From: Seonamhaeicola aphaedonensis
GTDB taxonomy: Bacteria; Bacteroidota; Bacteroidia; Flavobacteriales; Flavobacteriaceae
DNA length: 64,000 bases
Reading direction: 5' to 3'
NCBI RefSeq assembly: GCF_003386195.1
Contig: NZ_QRDX01000004.1
Location: 124,001-188,000, forward strand
Shown here: positions 1 through 9,564 of the stretch, piece after piece
Numbering within the stretch: position 1 is the first letter of the stretch
How the letters are laid out: each line of letters begins with the position of its first letter
Notes under the pieces: generated by a model
What the model was told of the DNA's origin: nothing
The model's input: the letters and a program-made list of their open reading frames with translations, nothing else
Databases searched by the model: none
Translations under genes and position numbers: made by a program

Positions 1-844
1 TGGTTCTAGCTTTTCTAGAGTTATATAACTTTTCAACAGCAACCTCTTCAATATTAATGTTAGATTCCCCAACAATCGATAAATTATCAATAAACTCCAT
101 TAATCCAGGAACAACTACCAAAGATGCCATGTGATCTCCACCAATCATATCTGGTAAAATTACATTATTAGCACCAGCGAACTTCAACTTTTTATATGAT
201 GATTCTTGGGATGCCCTACTTATTATATTGATTTTGTTGTTTATCTGTCTTGCAGATAATACTACAAATAAGTTATCGGCATCATTTGGTAAGGCCGAAA
301 TAAAACTAGAGGCTCTGTCTACCCCAGCTAACAATAATGTTTCATCTTCATTGGCATTTCCAATTACGTAAGGCACATCATCTGCACGTAAACGCTCTTC
401 AACTTCCTTGTTTTTTTCTATTACTACAAAAGATTTATTATGAGCCGTAAGTTTTCTTGCAGCTTGCTTACCGTTCCTTCCATAACCACAAATTATTACG
501 TGATTATTAAAACCATCAATTTGTTTTTGCATCTTTTTTTGTTTTATTTCTTCAATGTCATTTTTACTTAGGATGTACTCTGTAATTATTGATATGGCAT
601 AACCTACAATAACAACACTTGCTAGAATTAAGAATATGGTGAAAATTTTAGCTTGCTCATCTAAGGGCTCTACTTCACCAAAACCAACCGTGGTCATTGT
701 TATTACGGTCATGTAAAGGGCATCAATCCATGAGTAGTTTGATATTACCATAAAACCTGCAATACCAACTAGCATTAAAACAACTAGTAGTGTTAGGGCG
801 GCATATATTTTTGATCTAAAAAGTCTTATTAACGGATTACTCAT
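1..844 (-). CDS. Potassium channel protein with TrkA-N (RCK) domain, partial
   Basis: This gene runs off the left edge; 281 codons from its N-terminus are present. The start ATG is at 842-844. Two membrane helices (about residues 13-36 and 65-87) flank a pore loop with the K+ selectivity filter TVGFG at residues 52-56. A Rossmann-type RCK/TrkA-N domain follows, with the nucleotide-binding motif GYGRNG. In this family the RCK domain gates a tetrameric 2-TM K+ channel in the inner membrane in response to bound ligand. The preceding PspC-like gene ends 3 bp upstream, so the two are probably co-transcribed. The C-terminus, which may hold a TrkA-C domain, is outside the window. The family call is solid; the ligand and physiological role are unknown. 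Confidence 0.9.
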   Translation of the reverse strand, partial: MSNPLIRLFRSKIYAALTLLVVLMLVGIAGFMVISNYSWIDALYMTVITMTTVGFGEVEPLDEQAKIFTIFLILASVVIVGYAISIITEYILSKNDIEEIKQKKMQKQIDGFNNHVIICGYGRNGKQAARKLTAHNKSFVVIEKNKEVEERLRADDVPYVIGNANEDETLLLAGVDRASSFISALPNDADNLFVVLSARQINNKINIISRASQESSYKKLKFAGANNVILPDMIGGDHMASLVVVPGLMEFIDNLSIVGESNINIEEVAVEKLYNSRKART

Positions 845-847
845 ACA

Positions 848-1072
848 CTACAAATCGAAAACTGATGAACGCTTGGTATAAATTAAATCTTTAATACGCA
901 TCCAAAATGCCAAAAACAAATACAATGCAAACCCAAAACCAACAGTAACAAAAGTTAAATACATAAAAGTAGTGCGTACCACCTTTGCCCTAATTCCTAG
1001 CCTATCAGCTATTCGCTGACATACATAATACCCATGCTTTTGAAAAAAATATAATGGCCTGTAAATATTCAT
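848..1072 (-). CDS. Small PspC-domain membrane protein
   Basis: A 74-residue protein with an amphipathic N-terminal stretch (YYVCQRIADRLGIRAKVVR) followed by one hydrophobic helix at about residues 35-58, the layout of a stand-alone PspC domain. In proteobacteria PspC belongs to the phage-shock envelope-stress response. In flavobacteria such short PspC-only proteins are common and their role is not defined. It lies between a DUF2851 gene 36 bp upstream and the K+ channel gene 3 bp downstream, all on the same strand, so a small operon is likely. I infer an inner-membrane location from the single helix. I see no full psp operon around it. Confidence 0.75.
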   Translation of the reverse strand: MNIYRPLYFFQKHGYYVCQRIADRLGIRAKVVRTTFMYLTFVTVGFGFALYLFLAFWMRIKDLIYTKRSSVFDL

Positions 1073-1108
1073 GCTGCAATTTAAACTTTACTTCAGAAGT
1101 TTAAAAGT

Positions 1109-2380
1109 TTATTTATTTAAAATTGTATTCCCTATAGCACATTGTAGGCATCTATTATTATTACAATACTTTGTTTTTAATTGAATTAGAGCTTGCGATT
1201 GCAATGCCGTTTTTGAAACTTGTTTTAAATTATTAAAGGCTGAAACAATACTATTCTTTTCTGATTTTATAGCATTTGAAATATCCATGATAATATTTTC
1301 GGAAGTTTCTCCCTTTTGTTTTGAATAAGCAAACTTTACAGGTAAAATAGTATTTACAAGTAGCAAATTGATAAATGATTTTGTTAATACCTTTTTGCTT
1401 GATTTAGATGTCTTTTGAAATGTATAATGATTTGTCCAATACTCTGAAGTTGCAAGGTTAAACAACTCATAGAAACCATCAATAGCTTGGGTTTCTATTA
1501 TTTTTGAAAATAGGCCTTGTTGCGTGTTATATAAACTTGCTATTTGCGACAACCTAATGGTTGGAAAGTTTAACGGGCGTAACCTAAAAAATTTTAAAGG
1601 TAATACTGAATGGTTTTGTAAATTGAATTTCTGCTTTAAAAAATGATACTCTTGCTTTAAACTTAAAAAGTAAGCACCTTCAATATCATCATTTAACAAA
1701 CCAGCTTGACCAAACAACAGGGCTTCCATAGTATGTTGTTTGGATTGCACTTTTCTAATAATTGAAAAATCAATGGAATGTGCCAAACTTAAAAAGGATT
1801 CTCCATTTATGTTCAACCCAAAATTTTTCATCAACATTCTAAATAATACAGCTTCCCAATCATTCTTAGTATCTTGAAGTAGTTGATTGATATCGTTAGC
1901 TTTTCGTTCTAAACGTTCAAAGTACATTCGTTCCAACCAATTATATAAAATAAAGTCATCAATGTTAGCAAAATCACTTTCACAGTTTATCCATTTATCC
2001 TGTTTGATAAAAAGGTTTTTGTAATTATATAAAACCTCGTTCTCTACCAATCCTTTTAGTTCTAAAGCAGGGATAATAGAATTATCTTTTCTAAATACTT
2101 GAGTATCATCTTCCCAAACTACATGCAAAATAACATTGTCATACGCTTTGTCATTTTCATGGCTATGTAAAAACCAATCGGATGATTTAATATGAATTTC
2201 CACGTTTCCCGCCCAAAGTTGATCTCCTATTATAATTTGAGCATTAAAAAAGTCAGGTCCAGAATTTACGTTGTGATCTCCAAAAGATTTAATCAGTATA
2301 TGCTCTCCTTGGGTACTTTTTAGATTGTTCAATCGAAACTTTTTAAATTTCCATAAGTAGTGTAAAAAGTCTTCTTGCAT
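1109..2380 (-). CDS. DUF2851 family protein
   Basis: A 423-residue soluble protein without signal peptide or membrane helices. The N-terminal pattern (QEDFLHYLWKFKKF, then a glycine-containing stretch SGPDFFNAQI, then WAGNVEIHIKSSDW) matches what I know of DUF2851, a Bacteroidetes family of unknown function. The C-terminus carries the cysteine cluster CNNNRCLQCAIG, which could bind a metal. The motif order (D-x-N-A-Q, then N-V-E-I-H) resembles a PD-(D/E)XK-like nuclease core, but that is only my inference. It is the first gene of a short minus-strand run with the PspC-like and K+ channel genes. The function should be treated as unknown. Confidence 0.8.
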   Translation of the reverse strand: MQEDFLHYLWKFKKFRLNNLKSTQGEHILIKSFGDHNVNSGPDFFNAQIIIGDQLWAGNVEIHIKSSDWFLHSHENDKAYDNVILHVVWEDDTQVFRKDNSIIPALELKGLVENEVLYNYKNLFIKQDKWINCESDFANIDDFILYNWLERMYFERLERKANDINQLLQDTKNDWEAVLFRMLMKNFGLNINGESFLSLAHSIDFSIIRKVQSKQHTMEALLFGQAGLLNDDIEGAYFLSLKQEYHFLKQKFNLQNHSVLPLKFFRLRPLNFPTIRLSQIASLYNTQQGLFSKIIETQAIDGFYELFNLATSEYWTNHYTFQKTSKSSKKVLTKSFINLLLVNTILPVKFAYSKQKGETSENIIMDISNAIKSEKNSIVSAFNNLKQVSKTALQSQALIQLKTKYCNNNRCLQCAIGNTILNK

Positions 2381-2530
2381 AAATTAAAGGTAGTAAATTC
2401 TTACTGAAAGTATAAAAAACATATGATTTGGTTTTGACAAATTTTCTACTATCTTAGTTATAATATTACAATCTGCTGTAAATCAATTTTTTGTCCTCAA
2501 CAATTTATAAATTAAAGTAATTGATTTTAA

Positions 2531-3409
2531 ATGTGTAAAATGGTGACTTTTAGAAAATATTGGGTAATACAAAATATTCTATTACTATTACTAGTTGTGT
2601 TTCAAGGGTTAATTATTTCAGACGTTTTTTCGCAACCTTATGTTGACCCAATACAAATGCGGTATACCTATGCGTTAAAAAACAGAAATGCAGAAGCAAC
2701 GCCTTTTAATCACTTATGGACTGGAAGTGATATTCCTGTTGAGATTAAAAAAAATACCTACTTACTTTTTAGTCCTTATTATGAATTATGGCAAATTGAA
2801 TCTGACTCCAATAATGAGATTGGTGTGAACTTAGAGTCCCTCGCACTAGCAGCAGGTATTATATTTCCATTAAAAAACCCGAAATGGTCTCTCACTATGT
2901 TACCTATCTTGAGATGGAATGGCGAATATCTTTTTCAGAGTAATAGCTTACAATTTGGCAGCGTTGCTTTTGCTACATATACATTAAAACAGAAGCAAAA
3001 ATTTCGATTGGGGATTTACACTAATAAAGAATTTTTCGGTCTTTTTGTTGTTCCTCTTATCGGAATTGACTGGAAGATTGATGAAAAGAATTATCTTTTT
3101 GGAATACTACCGGGACGACTTAGTTATGAATATCAATACAATGGTAAGACTTATATAGGTGCAACATTCAGATCTATAACAAATAGTTACAGACTAATCA
3201 ATTCAGAATTCATAAGACTTGATGATAACCAAATTTCTGTGTATATAGATTACTACATCTCTAAAACAATCTGTATCTCCTTTGAACCTGGTTATGGGAT
3301 TTTTAGACAAATGCGTAAAGGCGTCAATAACAAAGACTATTTTTCTTCTATTAATTGGGGAGACGGACCTATTATTAAACTGAGCGCATCTTACAGAATA
3401 CGTCTCTAA
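2531..3409 (+). CDS. Probable outer-membrane beta-barrel protein (DUF6268-like)
   Basis: A 292-residue protein with a long hydrophobic N-terminal segment ending at about residue 34 (FSQ), consistent with a signal peptide. It is followed by alternating hydrophobic strands rich in aromatic residues and a C-terminus ending in SASYRIRL, typical of outer-membrane barrels. The composition resembles DUF6268-type barrels of Bacteroidetes, a family recalled rather than tested. The first ATG is at 2531 and a second in-frame ATG at 2540 is equally possible. It stands alone between two minus-strand genes. Substrate or partner is unknown. Confidence 0.6.
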   Translation: MCKMVTFRKYWVIQNILLLLLVVFQGLIISDVFSQPYVDPIQMRYTYALKNRNAEATPFNHLWTGSDIPVEIKKNTYLLFSPYYELWQIESDSNNEIGVNLESLALAAGIIFPLKNPKWSLTMLPILRWNGEYLFQSNSLQFGSVAFATYTLKQKQKFRLGIYTNKEFFGLFVVPLIGIDWKIDEKNYLFGILPGRLSYEYQYNGKTYIGATFRSITNSYRLINSEFIRLDDNQISVYIDYYISKTICISFEPGYGIFRQMRKGVNNKDYFSSINWGDGPIIKLSASYRIRL

Positions 3410-3529
3410 ACTAGCATTCTCAATGTGAAATATTAGCCACTCATATTTTAAGTCTCATACTCATAGAAATAATAATACAAAAAAATAAGTCGACAAATAG
3501 CCTCAAATCATCCAATAAAATTTTAAAAC

Positions 3530-6163
3530 TTACTTCAAACTTGTCAAACTAGCTTTTAAGGTCTCTATTTTAGCCAATGCATCCGCTTCCTTTTTCTTTT
3601 CACTAGCCACCACTTGTTCGGGGGCATTGTTTACAAAACGTTCGTTTGATAATTTTTTCTGCACCGATTTTAAGAAACCTTCAGTATAAGTTAATTCTTC
3701 AGTAAGCTTTCTAATTTCGACTTCTACATCAATAGCATCTGCCATTGGAATAAAGTATTCGTTAGATTTTACTCTAAAAGTCAAAGCGCCATCAATGGAG
3801 TCGTTTACATATTCAATACTTTCAAGGTTACCCAACTTTTTGATAATGGCATCAAAATTCTTGGTCATATCTTCATTATTAATGACTGAAAATGTGATAG
3901 CATCTTTAAAGGCAATGTTCTTTTCTTTTCTAACAGTCCTGATACCAGACAATACCTCAGAAGCAAAATCAAATTCAGATATTAAGGCTTCATTAACTGG
4001 TTTTAGCTCAGGCCACTCAGCCACTATCAAAGCCTCTTCCGGTGTTCTTTTTGATATGTACTGCCAAATCTCTTCTGTTAAGAAAGGCATAAATGGGTGT
4101 AAAATCTTTAAGTTATCTTCTAGTAAACCAATCACAGCATTGTAGGTAGTTTTATCAATTGGTTGTTGATAGGCAGGCTTTACCATTTCTAATAACCATG
4201 AGCAGAAGTCATTCCAAATTAATTTATAAGTTTCCATTAAAGCATCGCTTATGCGATATTTGTTGTAATGATCTTCTATAAGTGATAAACTTTGTTGAAA
4301 TTTATTGGCATACCAATCTATACTAACTTTAGCATATTCTGGTTGTGCCATATCTGCTATTTCCCAGCCATTAATTAGTCTAAAGGCATTCCAAACTTTA
4401 TTACCAAAGGCTTTTCCTTGTTGGCACAAAGCTTCATCAAATAATAAATCGTTTCCAGCAGCAGAGCTCAATAATAAACCAACACGAACACCACCGGCAC
4501 CAAAATCATTTATTAATTTTAGAGCATCTGGGGAGTTACCCAGAGACTTACTCATTTTTCGGCGTTGTTTGTCTCTAACCAAGCCTGTTAAATAGACATT
4601 TTTAAAAGGCTCCTTACCTTTATATTCGTAGCCAGCAATAATCATTCGGGCAACCCAAAAAAATAAAATATCTGGCCCAGTAACCAAATCGTTAGTTGGA
4701 TAGTAATAGTTTATATCCTCATTTTCAGGGTTTCTAATGCCATCAAACACACTCATAGGCCACAACCACGATGAGAACCATGTGTCTAGTGCATCTGTTT
4801 CCTGAATTAAGTTTGAAGCTTGAAGTTGTGGATTGGATGTTTTCTCCTTAGCTAATTTTAAAGCTTCTTCTATATTTTCTGCAACCACAAAATCCTCCTT
4901 TCCATCACCGTAATAATATGCGGGAATTTGTTGTCCCCACAGTAACTGACGCGAAATATTCCAATCGCGAATATTTTCCATCCAGTGACGATACGTATTT
5001 TCAAATTTCTTGGGGAATAGTTGAATATCGTTATTCTCTCCTAAAACTGCCTCAATGGCTGGTTTTACCAAATCTTCCATTTTAAGGAACCATTGATCTG
5101 ATAATCTTGGTTCAATAATAGCTTTGGTTCTCTCTGAAATACCAATTCTATTGTTGTAATCTTCAATTTTGGCAATCAATCCTAAACCTTCCAGTTCTTT
5201 TACAATGGCTTTTCTAACTTTAAAACGATCTTGACCCTCATAATGCAGTCCATAACTATTGAGTGTTGCATCCTCATTAAATATATCAATCACTTCTAGA
5301 TGATGTTTATCACCCAAAACTTTGTCATTCTCGTCGTGAGCTGGAGTAACTTTTAAACACCCAGTTCCGAATTCTATATCTACATACTCATCTTGAATAA
5401 TAGGAATGATTCTATTACAAATTGGCACGATGGCTTTCTTCCCTTTCAAATTGAAATGGCGTTCATCATTAGGGTTGATACAAATAGCAGTATCACCCAA
5501 AATTGTTTCTGGTCGTGTTGTAGCTATAGTCAATACTTCTTCAGAACCTTCAATCTTGTAGTTTATATGATATAGCTTTCCTTGTTTATCAACATACTCA
5601 ACTTCTTCATCTGATAGCGTAGTTTTAGCTTCTGGATCCCAATTTACCATTCTATAGCCGCGATAAATTAAACCTTTGTTGTATAAATCAACAAACACCT
5701 TGATGACCGCTTCGCTCATATCATCATCCATAGTAAACTTGGTTCGTTCCCAATCGCATGAACACCCAAGCTTTTTTAATTGCTCCAGAATGACGCCTCC
5801 ATACTCGTATGTCCAATCCCATGCATGTTTTAGAAACTCATCTCTAGTTAAATCATTTTTATCAATACCTTGCTCCTTTAATTTAGCTACTACTTTTGCT
5901 TCTGTGGCTATGGAAGCATGATCTGTTCCTGGTACCCAACAAGCATTTTTTCCTTTCAAACGTGCTCTGCGAATTAATACATCCTGAATAGTATTGTTTA
6001 GCATGTGCCCCATATGAAGCACCCCAGTAACATTCGGTGGTGGAATTATTATAGTGTAAGGCTCTCTTTCATCTGGTTCTGAATGAAAATAATTGTGTTT
6101 CATCCAGTAATCATACCACTTATTTTCTACCTTGCTAGCATCATATTTAGACGGAACTTGCAT
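3530..6163 (-). CDS. valS: Valyl-tRNA synthetase
   Basis: Charges tRNA-Val with valine in the cytoplasm. The 877-residue length is normal for the family. The class I signature appears near residue 45 as PPPNVTGVLHMGHMLN (HMGH being the HIGH motif), and the second ATP-binding motif KMSKS lies in the middle (DKQRRKMSKSLGNSPD). An editing domain is present between them (GTGCLKVTPAHDENDKVLG), as is the C-terminal coiled-coil arm (VEVEIRKLTEELTYTEGFLKSVQKK cut short here to key residues VEIRKL and FLKSVQKKLSN). The start ATG is at 6161-6163, with a TAnnTTTG box 31 bp upstream on the same strand. It is monocistronic as far as can be seen. Confidence 0.97.
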   Translation of the reverse strand: MQVPSKYDASKVENKWYDYWMKHNYFHSEPDEREPYTIIIPPPNVTGVLHMGHMLNNTIQDVLIRRARLKGKNACWVPGTDHASIATEAKVVAKLKEQGIDKNDLTRDEFLKHAWDWTYEYGGVILEQLKKLGCSCDWERTKFTMDDDMSEAVIKVFVDLYNKGLIYRGYRMVNWDPEAKTTLSDEEVEYVDKQGKLYHINYKIEGSEEVLTIATTRPETILGDTAICINPNDERHFNLKGKKAIVPICNRIIPIIQDEYVDIEFGTGCLKVTPAHDENDKVLGDKHHLEVIDIFNEDATLNSYGLHYEGQDRFKVRKAIVKELEGLGLIAKIEDYNNRIGISERTKAIIEPRLSDQWFLKMEDLVKPAIEAVLGENNDIQLFPKKFENTYRHWMENIRDWNISRQLLWGQQIPAYYYGDGKEDFVVAENIEEALKLAKEKTSNPQLQASNLIQETDALDTWFSSWLWPMSVFDGIRNPENEDINYYYPTNDLVTGPDILFFWVARMIIAGYEYKGKEPFKNVYLTGLVRDKQRRKMSKSLGNSPDALKLINDFGAGGVRVGLLLSSAAGNDLLFDEALCQQGKAFGNKVWNAFRLINGWEIADMAQPEYAKVSIDWYANKFQQSLSLIEDHYNKYRISDALMETYKLIWNDFCSWLLEMVKPAYQQPIDKTTYNAVIGLLEDNLKILHPFMPFLTEEIWQYISKRTPEEALIVAEWPELKPVNEALISEFDFASEVLSGIRTVRKEKNIAFKDAITFSVINNEDMTKNFDAIIKKLGNLESIEYVNDSIDGALTFRVKSNEYFIPMADAIDVEVEIRKLTEELTYTEGFLKSVQKKLSNERFVNNAPEQVVASEKKKEADALAKIETLKASLTSLK

Positions 6164-6193
6164 ACTTTGGAATAGTTTTTGAACTTAGATGTG

Positions 6194-6201
6194 CAAAAGT
6201 A
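6194..6201 (-). promoter_or_regulatory. Bacteroidetes -7 box upstream of valS
   Basis: On the minus strand this reads TACTTTTG, an exact match to the Bacteroidetes housekeeping -7 consensus TAnnTTTG, 31 bp before the valS ATG. No convincing -33 TTTG is visible at the usual 19-21 bp spacing, so the call rests on the -7 box and its position. Confidence 0.5.
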
Positions 6202-6427
6202 CTTATATTTCTTTTTCTGTGAAAGCTATATACTGATTGGTTTTCTAATAAAAATAGGGGTGTAATTGATACTTTTGAATAAGTTTATATGTTAACACGT
6301 GTGCATTACATCTAATTTTTTTGCCAGTTGTACAAAAAGTGAGTATGTTTGACTAAGACTTATGACAGATAGTTTATTTATTTGTTCATTTTTAAATCGT
6401 AAAAAACAGTAATCAAAAAATAAAACC

Positions 6428-6853
6428 ATGAAAAAATTAATTACAATTTTATTTATAGGATTAATAAGTTTTTCTGTAAATGCCCAAGAAAAAATAGCTA
6501 AAATTGAGTTTAAATCTGAAACCATAGATTATGGAACTATTGAGAAAGGATCAGATGGAGTAAGAGTTTTTGAGTTTACTAATACTGGAGATGCACCTCT
6601 TATCATATCTGATGTTAAATCCTCATGTGGATGTACTATTCCTTCTAAGCCAAAAGAGCCTATATTGCCTGGTAAAACTGGTGAGATTAAAGTAAAGTAT
6701 GATACTAATAGAGTAAATCCCATTAGAAAGACAATTACTGTGATATCTAATGCTGAAACCCCCACAGTAGCGCTTAAAATTAAAGGTTTGGTAGTAGACA
6801 CTAGTAAAGCTAGTGTTCTAGAAAAAAAAGATAAAAGTATTGTACAACAATAA
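6428..6853 (+). CDS. DUF1573 domain protein, exported
   Basis: A 141-residue protein with a cleavable signal peptide (MKKLITILFIGLISFSVNAQ) and one DUF1573 immunoglobulin-like domain. The domain carries the family's conserved core SSCGCTIP and the strand pattern DYGTIEKGSDG...FEFTNTGDAPLIISDVKSS. DUF1573 proteins are very common in Bacteroidetes and have no established biochemical role; they are periplasmic or surface-exposed. It is a paralogue of the lipoprotein gene at 47798-48283, which has the same motif order. It stands alone and is followed by a strong hairpin terminator shared with the convergent gene downstream. Confidence 0.85.
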   Translation: MKKLITILFIGLISFSVNAQEKIAKIEFKSETIDYGTIEKGSDGVRVFEFTNTGDAPLIISDVKSSCGCTIPSKPKEPILPGKTGEIKVKYDTNRVNPIRKTITVISNAETPTVALKIKGLVVDTSKASVLEKKDKSIVQQ

Positions 6854-6875
6854 ACAAGCGTTTTTTGGAAATAAT

Positions 6876-6912
6876 TGATAAGGCTTGAATCAATGATTTA
6901 AGCCTTATTTTA
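6876..6912. terminator. Bidirectional intrinsic terminator
   Basis: Inverted repeat ATAAGGCTT (6878-6886) / AAGCCTTAT (6900-6908), with a T-rich stretch on the plus side. It lies between the convergent DUF1573 gene and the protease-PDZ gene, whose stop codon it touches, and probably ends both transcripts. Confidence 0.75.
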
Positions 6913-8250
6913 TTTTAACAAATTTTCTAATTTAAAGTTATAATTTAAAATTTGCTTATTTCTTTCTATTTTTAACTTAATGATTTTACCAGTATTACCA
7001 TAAAACATAGTCATTATTTGCTGTAATTTAAGAAGGTGACTTGATTTGCCATTTATGGATATAATGATATCTCCCTTTTTCAATCCAGCTTTTTCTGCTG
7101 GAGAATCCTTTCTCAATTCTACAATAGCATAAGCTGGTTTTAAACTCATTTTATATTTTTTGTCAAACACCAGTTTTATCCCTCCCTTATTATTGATACT
7201 ATTGCCCTCCTTTATATTCAATCTATACATAAAAGGCTCATACTCTTTTACAAATCTAAGCCCATCATGAGCTAGTTCAATACCACTTTTATTGTAATTA
7301 AATTTTTCTTTGAAATACTTATTTTTTTTTAACGTAATTAAAGAGTCTCTATAATCAACTATTATATTAAAACGCTTTAGTATATTTCCTGCTATACTTC
7401 CATTTCTATATTTTACTTTTTTTGCAAAAAACACGGAGTTAGCATCAGGGTATGCCACGTTGGTTTTTTTTAATGTAAAACTTTTTAAAGAAAAAGACTC
7501 TGCTTTTCCTCGCTTTCCATAAACACTGCCACTTAAACCATGTCCTAGAAAATCCCTAAAAAAGTTGTCTCCAGAAATTATTCCAAGAGAGTCATCCTCA
7601 AAAAGCCATAAACTGTCACTGCCTCCAGAATCTATAAGTAGTTTTACAGGAATTTTTTTACTCTTTAAGCTAACCTGAGCATTTATGTATGGTTTATCAT
7701 TATAAAACTCTAAGTTGAAACGCTCACATCTTTTACAATTTTTGTATATATAATATGTGGGTTCTGTTAACTTAATAAACTTAGAAGAATAATTTATCTC
7801 TACAATAAAATCTCTAAACAAATCCAAACCAATAATCCCATTCACCAACACACCCAACCGTGGAGCAAAATTCAAACCAAGTTCTTTAATAGCATACAAA
7901 TCTTGGTTTAACTTTATGGCATCACCAATTTTAAAAATATTATTAGATGATTTCAGTGCTTCTATAGGCTCTCCTTCACCCAAACCACGTATAAAAATTT
8001 TTTCAGTGTTTTTTATCTTTAAACTATCATAAATATTATTAAATATAAATGGTTTACTTACACCTGTATCTAAAATAAAAGAAAGCTCTACCCCATTCAC
8101 TTCAACAGGAATTACTACTAGATTATTAATTAACTTAAAACTAATTTTATCTGTTTTATGTTTATTGTGAATAAGAAATTTGCTTTGGGCAGTTAAAAAA
8201 CAAAAATCACATAAAAGCAATAATAAAAGAATGAAAAACTTTTTCATCAT
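6910..8250 (-). CDS. Retropepsin-like aspartyl protease with C-terminal PDZ domain
   Basis: A 446-residue protein with an N-terminal signal peptide (about residues 1-21, ending FLTAQ). It has two aspartyl-protease-like half-domains: the first carries the D-T-G motif in FILDTGVSKPF, the second D-S-G in LLIDSGGSDS. A PDZ domain occupies about residues 370-430 (AYAIVELRKDSPAEKAGLKKGDIIISING). The domain order matches Bacteroidetes 'aspartyl protease family' secreted proteins with PDZ. Proteolytic activity and substrate are inferred from family membership only. It is a single gene, convergent with DUF1573 and divergent from the aminotransferase gene. Confidence 0.85.
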   Translation of the reverse strand: MMKKFFILLLLLLCDFCFLTAQSKFLIHNKHKTDKISFKLINNLVVIPVEVNGVELSFILDTGVSKPFIFNNIYDSLKIKNTEKIFIRGLGEGEPIEALKSSNNIFKIGDAIKLNQDLYAIKELGLNFAPRLGVLVNGIIGLDLFRDFIVEINYSSKFIKLTEPTYYIYKNCKRCERFNLEFYNDKPYINAQVSLKSKKIPVKLLIDSGGSDSLWLFEDDSLGIISGDNFFRDFLGHGLSGSVYGKRGKAESFSLKSFTLKKTNVAYPDANSVFFAKKVKYRNGSIAGNILKRFNIIVDYRDSLITLKKNKYFKEKFNYNKSGIELAHDGLRFVKEYEPFMYRLNIKEGNSINNKGGIKLVFDKKYKMSLKPAYAIVELRKDSPAEKAGLKKGDIIISINGKSSHLLKLQQIMTMFYGNTGKIIKLKIERNKQILNYNFKLENLLK

Positions 8251-8373
8251 TTAGCACTTACAATTTATACCTAATTAATTTACAAATCTTTTAATTGTCA
8301 AAAAGTATTTAAGAGGCTTTTTAAAAAAACTTTAAGATAATTTTCTCAACTTTGCACACTAATTTAAAATTTG

Positions 8374-9564
8374 ATGCCTACTATATCTAAAAAGGGACAG
8401 TTAATGCCGGAATCTCCTATTAGGAAATTGGTTCCGTATGCCGAAGAAGCTATGAAAAGTGGTAAGCATATTTATCATTTAAATATTGGTCAGCCCGATA
8501 TTAAAACTCCTGAGGTAGCGTTAAAAGCTGTAAAAGAGAATGACGTAGAGGTTTTGTCTTATTCGCGTTCTGAAGGTTCAGAAACCTATAGAAAAAAGCT
8601 TGCCGCTTATTACGATTATCATAATATTAGTGTATCTCATAAAGATATTGTTGTTACCACCGGGGCTAGTGAAGCTATAGCTTTTATTTTCGGGAGTATT
8701 ATGGATGTTAATGATGAAGTGATTATTTGCGAACCATTTTATGCTAATTATATAGCTTTTGCAACAGCAGCCAGTGTAAAAGTAGTACCAATTGTTTCAA
8801 AAATAGACGATAATTTTTCCCTACCTCCTATCAAGGAGTTTGAAAAGCTAATAACACCAAAAACAAAGGCTATTATGATCTGTAATCCGGGAAATCCTAC
8901 CGGATGCTTATATTCTGAAAATGAAATTAAACAATTAGCTGATATTGCAAAACGTCATGACTTATTTTTAATTTCAGATGAGGTTTATCGTGAGTTTACC
9001 TATGATGGCAATTTGCATTACTCCATACTCGAATTAGAGGGATTAGACGAGCATACCATTATGATAGATTCTGTCTCCAAGCGTTATAGTATGTGTGGAG
9101 CTAGAGTAGGTTGTTTGGTTACCAGAAATGAGACTGTGAGACATACTGTATTGAAGTTTGCTCAAGCACGATTAAGTCCTCCAACTTACGCACAAATAGC
9201 CAGTGAGGCTGCTCTAGAAACACCGCAAAGTTATTTTGATGAAGTAAAGGAAATGTACATCAATAGACGAGATATATTAATTGCAGAGTTAAATAAAATT
9301 GATGGTGTTAAAATAGCTACGCCTAAAGGAGCGTTTTATTGTATTGCAGAATTACCTATTAAAAATGCTGATCGTTTTGCACAATGGCTTTTAGAATCTT
9401 TCGACGTTGATAACGAAACAGTTATGGTAGCCCCTGCCAGCGGTTTTTATTCTACCGAAGGTATAGGAGCAAACCAAATAAGAATTGCTTACGTACTTAA
9501 CAAAGAAAGCTTGGTAAAAGCGGCTAACATTTTAAAAGAAGCATTAAAAGTTTACAAAGACTAG
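8374..9564 (+). CDS. PLP-dependent aminotransferase, class I/II (aspartate aminotransferase-like)
   Basis: A 396-residue fold-type I aminotransferase. Visible hallmarks are the substrate-side motif NIGQPDIKTP, the central CNPGNPTG, the ISDEVYREF cofactor aspartate/tyrosine segment and the PLP-binding lysine in SVSKRYSMCGARVG. Substrate is not determinable by eye; aspartate or branched/aromatic amino acids are possible. I use the ATG at 8374; an in-frame TTG directly before it would add one residue. A near-consensus -7 element (CAACTTTG at about 8348-8355) lies upstream. Its TAG stop overlaps the murB GTG by one base, so the two genes are translationally linked. Confidence 0.88.
   Translation: MPTISKKGQLMPESPIRKLVPYAEEAMKSGKHIYHLNIGQPDIKTPEVALKAVKENDVEVLSYSRSEGSETYRKKLAAYYDYHNISVSHKDIVVTTGASEAIAFIFGSIMDVNDEVIICEPFYANYIAFATAASVKVVPIVSKIDDNFSLPPIKEFEKLITPKTKAIMICNPGNPTGCLYSENEIKQLADIAKRHDLFLISDEVYREFTYDGNLHYSILELEGLDEHTIMIDSVSKRYSMCGARVGCLVTRNETVRHTVLKFAQARLSPPTYAQIASEAALETPQSYFDEVKEMYINRRDILIAELNKIDGVKIATPKGAFYCIAELPIKNADRFAQWLLESFDVDNETVMVAPASGFYSTEGIGANQIRIAYVLNKESLVKAANILKEALKVYKD

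Noticed and set aside
3795-4595. Plus-strand open frames inside valS
   Set aside because: They are antisense shadows of a highly conserved gene and show no family features.
6292-6525. Minus-strand open frame overlapping the DUF1573 start
   Set aside because: Antisense to the signal peptide of a well-supported gene, with no recognisable domain.
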